Below, piece after piece: positions 50,816-60,651 of a DNA stretch of 64,000 nucleotides. Below the pieces are notes generated by a model that worked only from the letters and a program-made list of their open reading frames with translations, was not told the DNA's origin and ran no database searches. The stretch is taken from the NCBI GenBank assembly GCA_902536935.1, contig CACAZM010000002.1:62001-126000 (forward strand), read 5' to 3'. Position 1 is the first letter of the stretch, and every line of letters starts with the position of its first letter. This stretch comes from an uncultured Bacteroidota bacterium (GTDB taxonomy: Bacteria > Bacteroidota > Bacteroidia > Flavobacteriales > Flavobacteriaceae). The translations under genes and the position numbers were made by a program.

Positions 50816-53800
50816 TTAAAATCGTGCTACAATTCCTGTTCTAAATGTTCTAGATCTTGGATAAGAGTCAACATCCAAACCAGGTGTTAGTTGATTGTTT
50901 CCAACACTTACATCTGGATCCCATCCACTGTATTTAGTCCAAATGTGTACATTATCCATAGATGCATATATACGCAGATTTTTAACCCCTATTTTTCTGA
51001 TTAAATCCCTAGGCAAAGTAAAACCTAAAGTAATATTTCCAATTCTAAAATATGAGCCGTCTTCAATGTAAGTATCATATGCAGCTGAATTAACATCGCC
51101 GCTACTTCCTGCGCTGAAAGCGGTGAATCTTCCCATTGGATTTTCAGGTGACCATCTGTCATTGACTATGGCAAATTTATTTCTCCAGGGAACAGAGGTT
51201 TGTATACCCTTTTTTAATGTTTTGTTATATACATCATTTCCATATGACCAAGATGTTTGAATAGATAAATCAAAATTCATGAAATTTAAATTTTGTGACA
51301 TACCTCCGAAGTGCTTAGGTAAAGTATTCCCAATAATATGTCTGTCATCATCGTTAATAACCCCATCACCATTTATATCTTTAAATTTAGTCATCCCGGG
51401 ACGGTAAGTCCCATTAGTAACAAGTGCATTAAGTGGGACTCCATCTTTTAAGGTATACTGGTTTAACGACCACCACATCGCAGTGCCGTCATCTCCAACT
51501 GCAGCTGCATCTGCATATAATTTTGATGCCGCTTCACTATCTGTCATCCCCTCAAACTCAACAAAATCATCATATGTATAAACTCCATCGAAATCTAGCC
51601 CATATATTGATCCTAATGGTTCGCCAACTTTAACTATGTAATCGTTATTTGTCAGATTATCACCAATTGCTGTTACAAAAAATTCATCAGCTCCTCCTAA
51701 ATTTAAAACTTTGTTCTCATTAAATGTGATATTAAAATTCATGTTCCAATTAAAATCACGATTTTCTACAATATTCGCATTTAAAGCTAACTCACGTCCT
51801 ACATTGCTGACCAAACCTAGATTTTTAAACGCTGTCTGGTATCCTGATGTTGATGGTAGTGGAACTTCTAAAAGTAAATTAGAAGTTTCCTTATCGTAAT
51901 AATCTGCTTCAATAGTAATTCTATTGTTAAAAAGCCCAAGACTGATACCATAATCTACTTCACGTGTAGTCTCCCATGTGAGTTCTTCATTAGCCAACTG
52001 AGTAATTGACGAACCTGTCGTAAGTGTACTACCACCAAAAATATAGCCCGAGATCCCTGCTTGAGCAATCGATTTGTAGGCAGGAATTTCAGTGTTACCT
52101 GATTGGCCGTAGCTAAATTTAAGTTTAAGGTCAGAGATATTATTTCTAAGCTTTTCTATTAAAGAACCGACAAGATTATCGCTTGATGAGTTAGCACTAT
52201 TGTAAAACCATGACTCATCGGATATTCTCCAAGCTAGACCGAGGGAAGGGAAATAATCCCAACGCTTGTCTTCTGCAAAACGGGAAGAACCGTCATAACG
52301 CAAACTTGCCGTTACCAAGTATTTGTTAAATGCATCATATTGAATACGACCAATAAATGATTCAACAGATGAATTGAATGCATAGGACTGTGTTGGTTCT
52401 GTATTTAGTGCACCTTGTAGCGCGTCTAAGTCGAGACCAGGAATATCAAAACCTGTTGAGTTTGAAGTAAGGTTCTCAGAAGTATTCTGTTGGCGCTCGT
52501 AAACCAAAGTAGCATTGATACGGTGTTTACCAATATCTTTTAAATAGCTTAAATTTTGTTCAGTAACTAAACTCCCACTATTATAAAATCTCGTTATTGC
52601 TCTACCACCAACAGCTTTTGACCAGCCAAATTTGTTTGTGTACCAAGCCTTGTTTTTTACTGCCATAGAAAATCCTCTAATTGATGATCTAAAAGTTAAA
52701 CCCTCGACTAATTCGTATGAGAGATAGGCATTTAGGCTTGTTTGTAGTGTTTTTCCAAAGTTAGCGTTTTCAGATAATATTAATTCGGGGTTGCTTACGT
52801 CTCCGTTTCGATTTGCAATTATCCGTCCAGTTTCTGGGTCATATTCATTTTGAAACCATTGCCTTGGTGATTGAACAGGAGAAAAAAGAATAGCACTTGT
52901 TACTATCCCCGATCTGCCTTGGCTGTTATCCGAAGCAGCGGTTACAACACCCGACCTAGAAATATGTCCAATATTTCCATTAAATCCTGCCTCTAGTCTA
53001 TCATTTAATTTAGAGCTTATATTGAAATTACCTGTATACCTTTCAATTCCAGATGTTCGAATTATACCTTCACGGTCTTGATACGAAAAAGCTGCATTAT
53101 AGCGCGTATTTTTATTACCGCCACTCGCGTTAACTCTGTAGTTTTTTGTAATAGCTTCACGAGTAATATTTTCTTGCCAATCATCAATTAATATGGGTGG
53201 ATCAAATTCCATTGTTGCTAAATCTATGGGGATGTAAGTACCTGTACCATCATCAACCCTCATAGATTCAGCTAAATACTTACTTTGATTCGTATCATCG
53301 TTTACTTCTGCAAATGCAGGAAACCATGTTTGATAATCGTTTCGATAATCAATAAATTCTTGTGCCGATAAAATATCAAGTTTCCTAGAAAGTGTTGAAA
53401 CCCCATAAAATGACTGAAAAGTTATTTGATTTCTTCCCGGCAACCCTTTTTTAGTTGTAATTAAAATTACTCCGTTAGCTCCTCTAGAGCCGTAAATGGC
53501 AGTAGCTGATGCATCTTTTAATATGTCAATTGATTCAATACTACTAGGATCTATTGTCGCAAGTGGACTTGTTGAACTATTTCCTTGGCCAACTGAGGTA
53601 GAAACACCGGCACCTGTAATTGGAAAACCATCAATTACATATAATGGGTCATTACTGGCATTTATTGAAGTACCCCCACGAATTCTAATTTTGAATGATG
53701 CATCAGGTCCTCCTTCAGATTGCACCACCTGCACACCAGCAGCTTTTGAAGCTATGGCACCTTCAAAACTGGTAGTTTTAATTTTTTCTATCTCATCTGA

Positions 53801-54196
53801 CTTGATTGTTGATACAGCTCCAGTCAAATCTTTACGTTTGACAGAACCATACCCTACAACTACAACTTCATCTAGCTCGGAAACATCTGCAATAAGGTTC
53901 ACATCTAGGTTGTTACGCCCCTCAAGGTCAACCTCTAAGGTTTTAAAGCCAACATAACTGAAGATAAGCACATCATCTTTGTTTGCGGAAATTTCGAAAT
54001 TCCCATCAAAGTCAGTAACTGAGCCAATTTGTTCTCCCTTTACTGCCACACTGACGCCAGGCAGTAAACTACCATCACCAGTAACTGTTCCTTTTACTTT
54101 CAACTGTTGCCCATACACAGATGTAAAAGAAAAAAACAACGCTAGCGTAGCTGTGAAAGCCTTTGTTGAAAATTTGCTAATTATTATTTTTATCAT
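50816..54196 (-). CDS. susC: SusC/RagA-family TonB-linked outer-membrane transporter
   Basis: Carboxypeptidase-like domain LLPGVSVAVKGEQIGSVTDFDGNFEISA; VVVGYGSVKRKDLTGAVSTIKSDEI; ILKDASATAIYGSRGANGVILITTKKG. Confidence 0.97.
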   Translation of the reverse strand: MIKIIISKFSTKAFTATLALFFSFTSVYGQQLKVKGTVTGDGSLLPGVSVAVKGEQIGSVTDFDGNFEISANKDDVLIFSYVGFKTLEVDLEGRNNLDVNLIADVSELDEVVVVGYGSVKRKDLTGAVSTIKSDEIEKIKTTSFEGAIASKAAGVQVVQSEGGPDASFKIRIRGGTSINASNDPLYVIDGFPITGAGVSTSVGQGNSSTSPLATIDPSSIESIDILKDASATAIYGSRGANGVILITTKKGLPGRNQITFQSFYGVSTLSRKLDILSAQEFIDYRNDYQTWFPAFAEVNDDTNQSKYLAESMRVDDGTGTYIPIDLATMEFDPPILIDDWQENITREAITKNYRVNASGGNKNTRYNAAFSYQDREGIIRTSGIERYTGNFNISSKLNDRLEAGFNGNIGHISRSGVVTAASDNSQGRSGIVTSAILFSPVQSPRQWFQNEYDPETGRIIANRNGDVSNPELILSENANFGKTLQTSLNAYLSYELVEGLTFRSSIRGFSMAVKNKAWYTNKFGWSKAVGGRAITRFYNSGSLVTEQNLSYLKDIGKHRINATLVYERQQNTSENLTSNSTGFDIPGLDLDALQGALNTEPTQSYAFNSSVESFIGRIQYDAFNKYLVTASLRYDGSSRFAEDKRWDYFPSLGLAWRISDESWFYNSANSSSDNLVGSLIEKLRNNISDLKLKFSYGQSGNTEIPAYKSIAQAGISGYIFGGSTLTTGSSITQLANEELTWETTREVDYGISLGLFNNRITIEADYYDKETSNLLLEVPLPSTSGYQTAFKNLGLVSNVGRELALNANIVENRDFNWNMNFNITFNENKVLNLGGADEFFVTAIGDNLTNNDYIVKVGEPLGSIYGLDFDGVYTYDDFVEFEGMTDSEAASKLYADAAAVGDDGTAMWWSLNQYTLKDGVPLNALVTNGTYRPGMTKFKDINGDGVINDDDRHIIGNTLPKHFGGMSQNLNFMNFDLSIQTSWSYGNDVYNKTLKKGIQTSVPWRNKFAIVNDRWSPENPMGRFTAFSAGSSGDVNSAAYDTYIEDGSYFRIGNITLGFTLPRDLIRKIGVKNLRIYASMDNVHIWTKYSGWDPDVSVGNNQLTPGLDVDSYPRSRTFRTGIVARF

Positions 54197-54274
54197 AATT
54201 TTTGGTTTTCAAAGTTTTAGTAAAATAAATATAATTTCAAAACTATCAGTAAATGTTAATTTATATTCCCAATC

Positions 54275-54314
54275 TATTAACAAAACATACTCAAAAATTA
54301 TCAATTTGTTAATA
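54275..54314. repeat. Inverted repeat TATTAACAAA-N20-TTTGTTAATA between susC and GH2
   Basis: 10-bp perfect arms at 54275-54284 and 54305-54314 in the divergent intergenic region. Confidence 0.6.
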
Positions 54315-54403
54315 TAGGCCTGATAATCTGTGCCATTTAAAGGGTAATTTTTCATATTTTAAAGTCAAATTTTTTTTAGTTTTTTGATAAAAATTAATCA
54401 TCC

Positions 54404-57337
54404 ATGGTTCAGAGTTTTATTAAGATTACTTTCTGCTTTATTTTTATTCAATCAACCTTACTTTTTGCCCAAGCAGATGATATTATAGATAACATCTCAC
54501 TGAACGGAAAATGGGCTATTATTTTTGACCAAGACAATCGGGGAGGTTTTGAAAAATGGCATTTAAAGCATTTATTCGAAAATCAGAAAGAGGTCTCAGA
54601 CATTCAAGTGCCAAGTCATTGGGAAACCATGAAAAAAGACTATGAAGGCGTGGTTTTTTACAAGAAATCATTCTGGGTACCCAAGTCGTGGAATGTCGGA
54701 GTTTTTAGTCTTCATTTTGAAGCTGTAAATTACAAAACCGAAGTATGGGTAAATGACCAAGCCGTTGGTACTCATGAAGGCGGCTTTACTCCTTTTTCAT
54801 TTCAAGTCGATGAAGTTCTGAAACCCGGCGAGATGAACCATATTATTATGAGGGTTGTCGGTCCGATACTAATGACTGACCAGCGCATCGACGAAATGGG
54901 TCGTATGGAAGTGCCCCAATGGAGAGGTGCGATTACAGGGGGGATTTGGCAAGACGTTTGGATTCAGCGCAGAGGAAATGTTACCATTCATGATGTTTTT
55001 TTAAAACCCGATATTGACAAATCTCTTACGGGTATTGATCTAGAATTATACAATCACCAATCAGCACAACAAAAAACAACTCTTTTAATTAAGGTCAATG
55101 ACGCAGCCGGTAACAATGTGGGCATTTTTGAAAAAAATATGGACTTGGATCCAGGTAAAAATAGACTAAAGACATCCGTCGATATTCCAAATCAAAAGCT
55201 GTGGTCACCTCAAAGCCCACACCTATATTCGATCGACATCTCACTAACAAATGGTAAAGAAACAACGGACAACTGGACACACCGTTTTGGCATGCGAAAG
55301 TTTACAATTCAAAACAATCAGTTCTATCTAAACAACGAACCCCTGTATTTAAAAGCAACCTTTTTTGAAGGGCTTTACCCTGTAGGACTTGCTTTTCCTG
55401 ACTCTAAGGAAATGGCGATTAGAGAAATTCAACTTGCCAAAGATGCGGGATTTAATATGATTAGGCCTTGGCGGAAGCCTCCACCCAAAATGTGGCTTGA
55501 TCTGTGTGACGAAATGGGTGTGCTAACCGTGGGTAGCTTGGCAATAGAATGTATGAATAGACCTATCCAATCGGCTTATTTGCCTATGCGGGTAGAAAAT
55601 GAACTTACCCAGAGTATTCTTAGAGATCGAAACCGAACAAGTGTGGTCATTTGGGAACTTTTTAATGAGCTTTTACAGCCAGTGATGATTCAAATGCTTC
55701 AACCCATGTCGCTCAAAGCCCGTGAGCTTGACCCAACCAGGCTTATTCTAGACGAATCAGGCGGATGGGCCAAGGGTGCAAGGATGTATTTGCCTTACGA
55801 AAAAACAGGAAATCAGTTTAATGATATTCATGATTATTCAGGTTCCCAAATTACACAAGATATATATGATGGATATGCCAATATTGGTGCCTCAAAAGAC
55901 GAATTGAAAGAGAAAGGCCTTTCTGGACTAAAAATACCAGGGAAAAATGTTGTTTCTGGGCGACTCTCGTTCGTATCTGAATTGGGTTATGGCAGCTTGC
56001 CTAACCTTCCTCAAAACAATGAGGAATTTAGACAAAAAGGAAATCCCCTTACACCCACCATGCGCTATCACCAAAGACTAGAGAAAGAACTTGAGCAAAT
56101 GATGCAAAAAACAGGTTTTGATCGTTTGTTTGACAATTTTGAAGAGTTCTGTTTGGCCCAGCAAACGGCACATGGAATGGCGAACAAAAGATTGCTTGAA
56201 GCCACACGCTCCAACCCGAATGTAATCGGGTATTGTGTTCATGCGCTCACAGCAGGAGATTGGATAATGGGTGCAGGTCTGCTTGATTTGTGGCGAAATC
56301 CAAAAACAGATGTTTATGAAATGACCAAAGAGGCGAACCAAGAGCAAATTGTTACCTTACGTGTGATGCCCAGAAACAGTTATTCAGGTGTTAACCCAAA
56401 GGTAGAAGTGATTGGCGTCAACGAAAATATGGAGATGAAAGCCCAAATTCATTTTCAAGTATTTGATGCGTCGGAAAACCTTCTTATCGAAAAAGAAGTA
56501 CATAAACCTTTAGCCCAAGGGATAACATCCTATCTGAGTGAAGAAATTAACATGTCTGGCTTAACGGGAAGTTTTCAAGCGCGTGTAAAATTAAAAGACA
56601 AAAAGGGAAATCTTATTGCCAAAAATAGTTTTGATTTTGACATTTTTGACCCTGTAGTTTTTGATAGCGATGCGCCGCTGCGCGTCATAGATCCACAAGG
56701 AGACCTAAAAATATTTTTAACCAAAAAAAATATATCTTTTGTAGATTTTGACACCAATGAACATGCTGGGGGATTGATTATCAGTGGTTCGGAACCACGA
56801 TCTGAAAAAAAAGGTTTTAACGAGTTGCTCAAAAATGCCAAAACTCAAGTTGGTAAAGGAGGAAAGCTTATCATTTTAGATGTAACTGGAAAAACACCGC
56901 CTTACTTTGGAAGAAAATTTGAATCAAACAGCGTTGAAGGCCTGCCGTTTTCTGCAAATTTGTTAAACAAAGGTACCACTCTAGGACTTTGGGCTGGAAA
57001 ACCTCACATGGTCATGGAACATCCCGTGTTCCAAGGACTACCAACGGGAGTGATTATGCAAGAAGTTTACCAGAATGTACATCCAAAAACCACGATGATG
57101 ATGCAACAAGGTAAAATGATATCAGGGGTAGTTAGCTATGACCATTTTCAAAATTTAGATTTGATGCTTCGTCATTATCCTGGTCCTGGGGACATTTGGT
57201 TTGGCGCCAATCTTTTAGAAACAGCGTTTGGAGAAGGAACTATGCTGTTATCGACTTTTGATATTGTTGGAAACCTAGGAAAAGATCCGGTTGCTGAACT
57301 TATTTTAAATAATATGATAAATTACATAAATCAATAA
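54404..57337 (+). CDS. Glycoside hydrolase family 2 enzyme (exported)
   Basis: Signal peptide; LNGKWAIIFDQDNRGG; DIQVPSHWE; TSVVIWELFNELLQP (NE acid/base); FVSELGYGS. Confidence 0.88.
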   Translation: MVQSFIKITFCFIFIQSTLLFAQADDIIDNISLNGKWAIIFDQDNRGGFEKWHLKHLFENQKEVSDIQVPSHWETMKKDYEGVVFYKKSFWVPKSWNVGVFSLHFEAVNYKTEVWVNDQAVGTHEGGFTPFSFQVDEVLKPGEMNHIIMRVVGPILMTDQRIDEMGRMEVPQWRGAITGGIWQDVWIQRRGNVTIHDVFLKPDIDKSLTGIDLELYNHQSAQQKTTLLIKVNDAAGNNVGIFEKNMDLDPGKNRLKTSVDIPNQKLWSPQSPHLYSIDISLTNGKETTDNWTHRFGMRKFTIQNNQFYLNNEPLYLKATFFEGLYPVGLAFPDSKEMAIREIQLAKDAGFNMIRPWRKPPPKMWLDLCDEMGVLTVGSLAIECMNRPIQSAYLPMRVENELTQSILRDRNRTSVVIWELFNELLQPVMIQMLQPMSLKARELDPTRLILDESGGWAKGARMYLPYEKTGNQFNDIHDYSGSQITQDIYDGYANIGASKDELKEKGLSGLKIPGKNVVSGRLSFVSELGYGSLPNLPQNNEEFRQKGNPLTPTMRYHQRLEKELEQMMQKTGFDRLFDNFEEFCLAQQTAHGMANKRLLEATRSNPNVIGYCVHALTAGDWIMGAGLLDLWRNPKTDVYEMTKEANQEQIVTLRVMPRNSYSGVNPKVEVIGVNENMEMKAQIHFQVFDASENLLIEKEVHKPLAQGITSYLSEEINMSGLTGSFQARVKLKDKKGNLIAKNSFDFDIFDPVVFDSDAPLRVIDPQGDLKIFLTKKNISFVDFDTNEHAGGLIISGSEPRSEKKGFNELLKNAKTQVGKGGKLIILDVTGKTPPYFGRKFESNSVEGLPFSANLLNKGTTLGLWAGKPHMVMEHPVFQGLPTGVIMQEVYQNVHPKTTMMMQQGKMISGVVSYDHFQNLDLMLRHYPGPGDIWFGANLLETAFGEGTMLLSTFDIVGNLGKDPVAELILNNMINYINQ

Positions 57338-57530
57338 ATAGATAAAAAAAGTAGTCAACTTTGGTGAAAACATGTTGCGCTTTTTCTGCTTCAGTAGAGA
57401 ACCTTCGGTAAAGCATATTAAGTTGGAATATGTTCTAAACTGAGCAGCAATGGAATTACTCATAACCAATATCTCATGAAATCCGAAAACAAAGTGCGTC
57501 AGGTCCCAGGTGTCATTTATAAAGAGAACA

Positions 57531-59051
57531 CTATTTAAGTTCTATTTTTTTAACTTTTGAATAACTCTCCCCCCTAATTTCCTTAAATCTAAGAATCATT
57601 TCGTTGAGTTTTTCCTGATTTGACTCCGCCAAATTAATTTGCTGGCTTATATCTTGCGAAAGATCGTAAAGTTGGTACTGGTTACTATTACCGATTTCAA
57701 TATTAACAGCTTTTAACTTAGCAGGTCCATTGTAAGGGGGAATCATAACCCAATCACCGCTTCTGAGAGCAGTGCGCGTTGTTGCCTCCAAAATCAACTC
57801 TTCACGCCCTATATCACTATTGCCCATGAAGGTATCTAGCAAATCTACACTATCATCAGCTCTCAGATCACTCCCAGTCAATTTGGCTAGAGAAGAAAAC
57901 AAATCCAATTGGCTCACCAAGGCATCTGATTTTTTGGGCTGAATCTTTCCTTTCCAGTGGGTGATGAATGGAACCCTTGTGCCCGCTTCAAAGAGGCTGT
58001 ATTTACCCCCTCGCAACACACCTGCTGCCGTATGAATTCCGTTTTTTTCAACCGCATCATCATAGTAACCATCATTTAGCACTGGTCCGTTATCACTTGA
58101 AAACACGATAAGCGTATTTTCCATAAGACCCTCTTCTTGTAGCGTTTTCATCAGTTCACCAACACACCAATCAGCTTCAGCAATCACATCTCCCCTTGGT
58201 CCTAAAGAAGTAGCTCCAACAAAGCGAGGATGGGGCGTGCGTGGTACGTGAGGTTGTTGCATGCCATAGTACAAAAAGAATGGTTTATCTTTTTTTGATT
58301 TGATATAATTTTTAACCTTATTCAAAAAATGATCTGCCATATCTATATCACTCCACTTGGCGGATTCCCCACCTTTCATAAAACCTATTCTAGGGACGCC
58401 GTTTACAATAGTTCCGTTATGTCCGTGGTGCCACATCATTGATAACAACTCAGGATTGTTTTTTCCTGTTGCCTGACCTTCATAATTCCTTTTATAACTG
58501 ATTTCAATGGGGTCTGATGGATCTAAACCATCCACGTAACCATTCTCAATGTAAACAGTTGGTACTCTATCCTGTGTTGCTGCCATGATGTATGCGTGAT
58601 CAAATCCTATCTCATTTGGTCCTGGACTAATATGGGTATTCCAATCTACTTGCCCTGTACCAAGGCCAAGATGCCATTTTCCAATGACTGCTGTTTGATA
58701 TCCTTGTTTTTTAAGCATTTTGGGCAATGTTATTTGGGCTGTATCAATAATTAAAGGTGCTGTTCCAGGAAGGATGCGAGCGCGTTTTTCTTTCCATGGA
58801 TAGGATCCTGTAAGTAGCGCATATCTACTCGGGGTACATGTTGCTGAAGACGAATAGCCTTGTGTGAATTGAACCCCATTATTGGCTAAAAAGTCCATGT
58901 TGGGAGTATTAATTTCTGTAGCTCCATAAGCACTTACATCTCCATAGCCCAAATCATCAGTATATATAATAATGATGTTAGGATTTTGGTGATCCTCAGA
59001 ACAGCTCGATAGTGTTACTATCAAAGTTAACGCAACAATAAATGATTTCAT
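57531..59051 (-). CDS. Sulfatase (family S1, Cys-type; lipoprotein)
   Basis: Lipoprotein signal LSSCSEDH; NIIIIYTDDLGYGDVSAYGATEINTPNMD; CTPSRYALLTGSYPW (CxPxR formylglycine motif). Confidence 0.96.
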   Translation of the reverse strand: MKSFIVALTLIVTLSSCSEDHQNPNIIIIYTDDLGYGDVSAYGATEINTPNMDFLANNGVQFTQGYSSSATCTPSRYALLTGSYPWKEKRARILPGTAPLIIDTAQITLPKMLKKQGYQTAVIGKWHLGLGTGQVDWNTHISPGPNEIGFDHAYIMAATQDRVPTVYIENGYVDGLDPSDPIEISYKRNYEGQATGKNNPELLSMMWHHGHNGTIVNGVPRIGFMKGGESAKWSDIDMADHFLNKVKNYIKSKKDKPFFLYYGMQQPHVPRTPHPRFVGATSLGPRGDVIAEADWCVGELMKTLQEEGLMENTLIVFSSDNGPVLNDGYYDDAVEKNGIHTAAGVLRGGKYSLFEAGTRVPFITHWKGKIQPKKSDALVSQLDLFSSLAKLTGSDLRADDSVDLLDTFMGNSDIGREELILEATTRTALRSGDWVMIPPYNGPAKLKAVNIEIGNSNQYQLYDLSQDISQQINLAESNQEKLNEMILRFKEIRGESYSKVKKIELK

Positions 59052-59142
59052 TAGTGTGTAATTGGAAATTCAAATGTATAAAATGATTGCTAATATGGTT
59101 TTTATAGATTACCTAAATTAAATTAGCAATTAGCATACTTTA

Positions 59143-59158
59143 GATAATATATATTATC
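59143..59158. repeat. 16-bp perfect palindrome GATAATATATATTATC
   Basis: Directly readable in the divergent sulfatase/SASA intergenic region. Confidence 0.6.
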
Positions 59159-59241
59159 ATATTGGTAATAAGTAAGAACAAATTATAATGCTTTGTGATT
59201 TATTTTTGTTTAAGTTGTACATCCAGAATTATATAAAAAAT

Positions 59242-60651
59242 ATGCATCCGAGACTATTTATTTTTCTTGTAATGATTTGTAGTAATATGATTGTCAATGC
59301 ACAAACTCACGTTGCTTCATTCTTTAGTGACGGCATGATACTACAACAACAAAAAAGTATAAATATTTGGGGAATTGATTCGGCAGGAGCAAAAATACAT
59401 GTCGTAAGTTCATGGGGAGAAACCTCCCAGGCAACCACATCAACGAATGGTAAATGGAAGCTACAATTATCAACTCCAACTGCGGGTGGTCCACACGCCA
59501 TTACAATTAAGGGGTCATCAATAGTAACAATTAATGATGTATTGATTGGTGAGGTATGGGTATGTTCAGGACAGTCAAATATGCAAATATCTCTTAGCGG
59601 GGGGTTGGATGGTAATTTCATTGAAGGTGGGTTGGATGCAATTGTGAATTCAAAAAACGACAGAATCCGTTTCTTTACCGTCAAACAAAATACAAGTTTA
59701 AAACCTCTAGACAATGTAAAAGGTAGATGGGAAAAAGCAGCACCTTCAACTTCGGGATCCTTTAGCGCGGTTGGGTACTTCTTTGCCCAACAACTAGAAA
59801 AGGTACTAGATGTACCAATTGGGATAGTAGTAACGGCTTGGGGCTCTTCTACGGCTGAGGCATGGTCTGATGATAAAACACTACATGATTTAGGTATAAC
59901 AATTCCTAATGAAATTGCTCAGATGCCACAAAAAACGCCTACGGTTTTATACAATGCTATGATGCACCCACTTATTGGCTATGGCATTAAAGGAGTTTTG
60001 TGGTATCAAGGAGAAGCAAATCGTCGTAATGCCAATGAATATGAAAAAATAGTCAATACTATGGTTACTTCATGGCGAGAACAATGGAATATTGGAGATT
60101 TCCCCTTTTATTATGCTCAGATTGCACCTTTTAATTATGGAAAAAATAATTCTGCTTTTTTAAGAGAAGCACAACTCAAGAGCAGCCAAAACTTACAAAA
60201 TGCAGAGATGGTAGTTACGTTAGATGTTGGCGATTGCACCCAAATCCATCCATCAAAAAAAAGGGAAGTTGGCAAGCGTCTGTCGTATATAGCACTAGCT
60301 AAAGATTATGGCATTAGTGGATATGATTTCAAGTCACCCACATTAACAAATTACTTTATTGAAAAACAAGAGATCATTTTAACTTTTTCGAACCGTATAC
60401 AACTAAACAGGAATGTAGGTACCTCAGAAAATTTTGAAATAGCAGGAACTGATATGATTTTTTATCCAGCAAATGCAGTTATGAAGAGTCCCTATCATAA
60501 AGATCAAAAAGTCAGGGTTTTTTCTGAAAAAGTACCCCGTCCAAAAGCAGTGCGTTATGGATTCAAAAACTGCGTAATACCAACGCTTTTTGGAAGGAAT
60601 GGCCTTCCTGTTTCATCTTTTAGAACCGATAATTTAAATGCCAATGAATAG
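59242..60651 (+). CDS. SASA-domain carbohydrate esterase (sialate O-acetylesterase-like)
   Basis: Signal peptide; FSDGMILQQQKSINIWG; GEVWVCSGQSNMQISL; KGVLWYQGEANR; ORF opens at 59188. Confidence 0.93.
   Translation: MHPRLFIFLVMICSNMIVNAQTHVASFFSDGMILQQQKSINIWGIDSAGAKIHVVSSWGETSQATTSTNGKWKLQLSTPTAGGPHAITIKGSSIVTINDVLIGEVWVCSGQSNMQISLSGGLDGNFIEGGLDAIVNSKNDRIRFFTVKQNTSLKPLDNVKGRWEKAAPSTSGSFSAVGYFFAQQLEKVLDVPIGIVVTAWGSSTAEAWSDDKTLHDLGITIPNEIAQMPQKTPTVLYNAMMHPLIGYGIKGVLWYQGEANRRNANEYEKIVNTMVTSWREQWNIGDFPFYYAQIAPFNYGKNNSAFLREAQLKSSQNLQNAEMVVTLDVGDCTQIHPSKKREVGKRLSYIALAKDYGISGYDFKSPTLTNYFIEKQEIILTFSNRIQLNRNVGTSENFEIAGTDMIFYPANAVMKSPYHKDQKVRVFSEKVPRPKAVRYGFKNCVIPTLFGRNGLPVSSFRTDNLNANE

Noticed and set aside
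53496-53957. 153-aa plus-strand ORF
   Set aside because: Antisense to the conserved N-terminal plug region of SusC.
57338-57530. Short frames after the first GH2 (e.g. MKSENKVRQVPGVIYKENTI)
   Set aside because: Too short and unrecognised; could not separate from chance.
59307-59714. 135-aa minus-strand ORF
   Set aside because: Antisense to the SASA esterase including its GQSNM motif.
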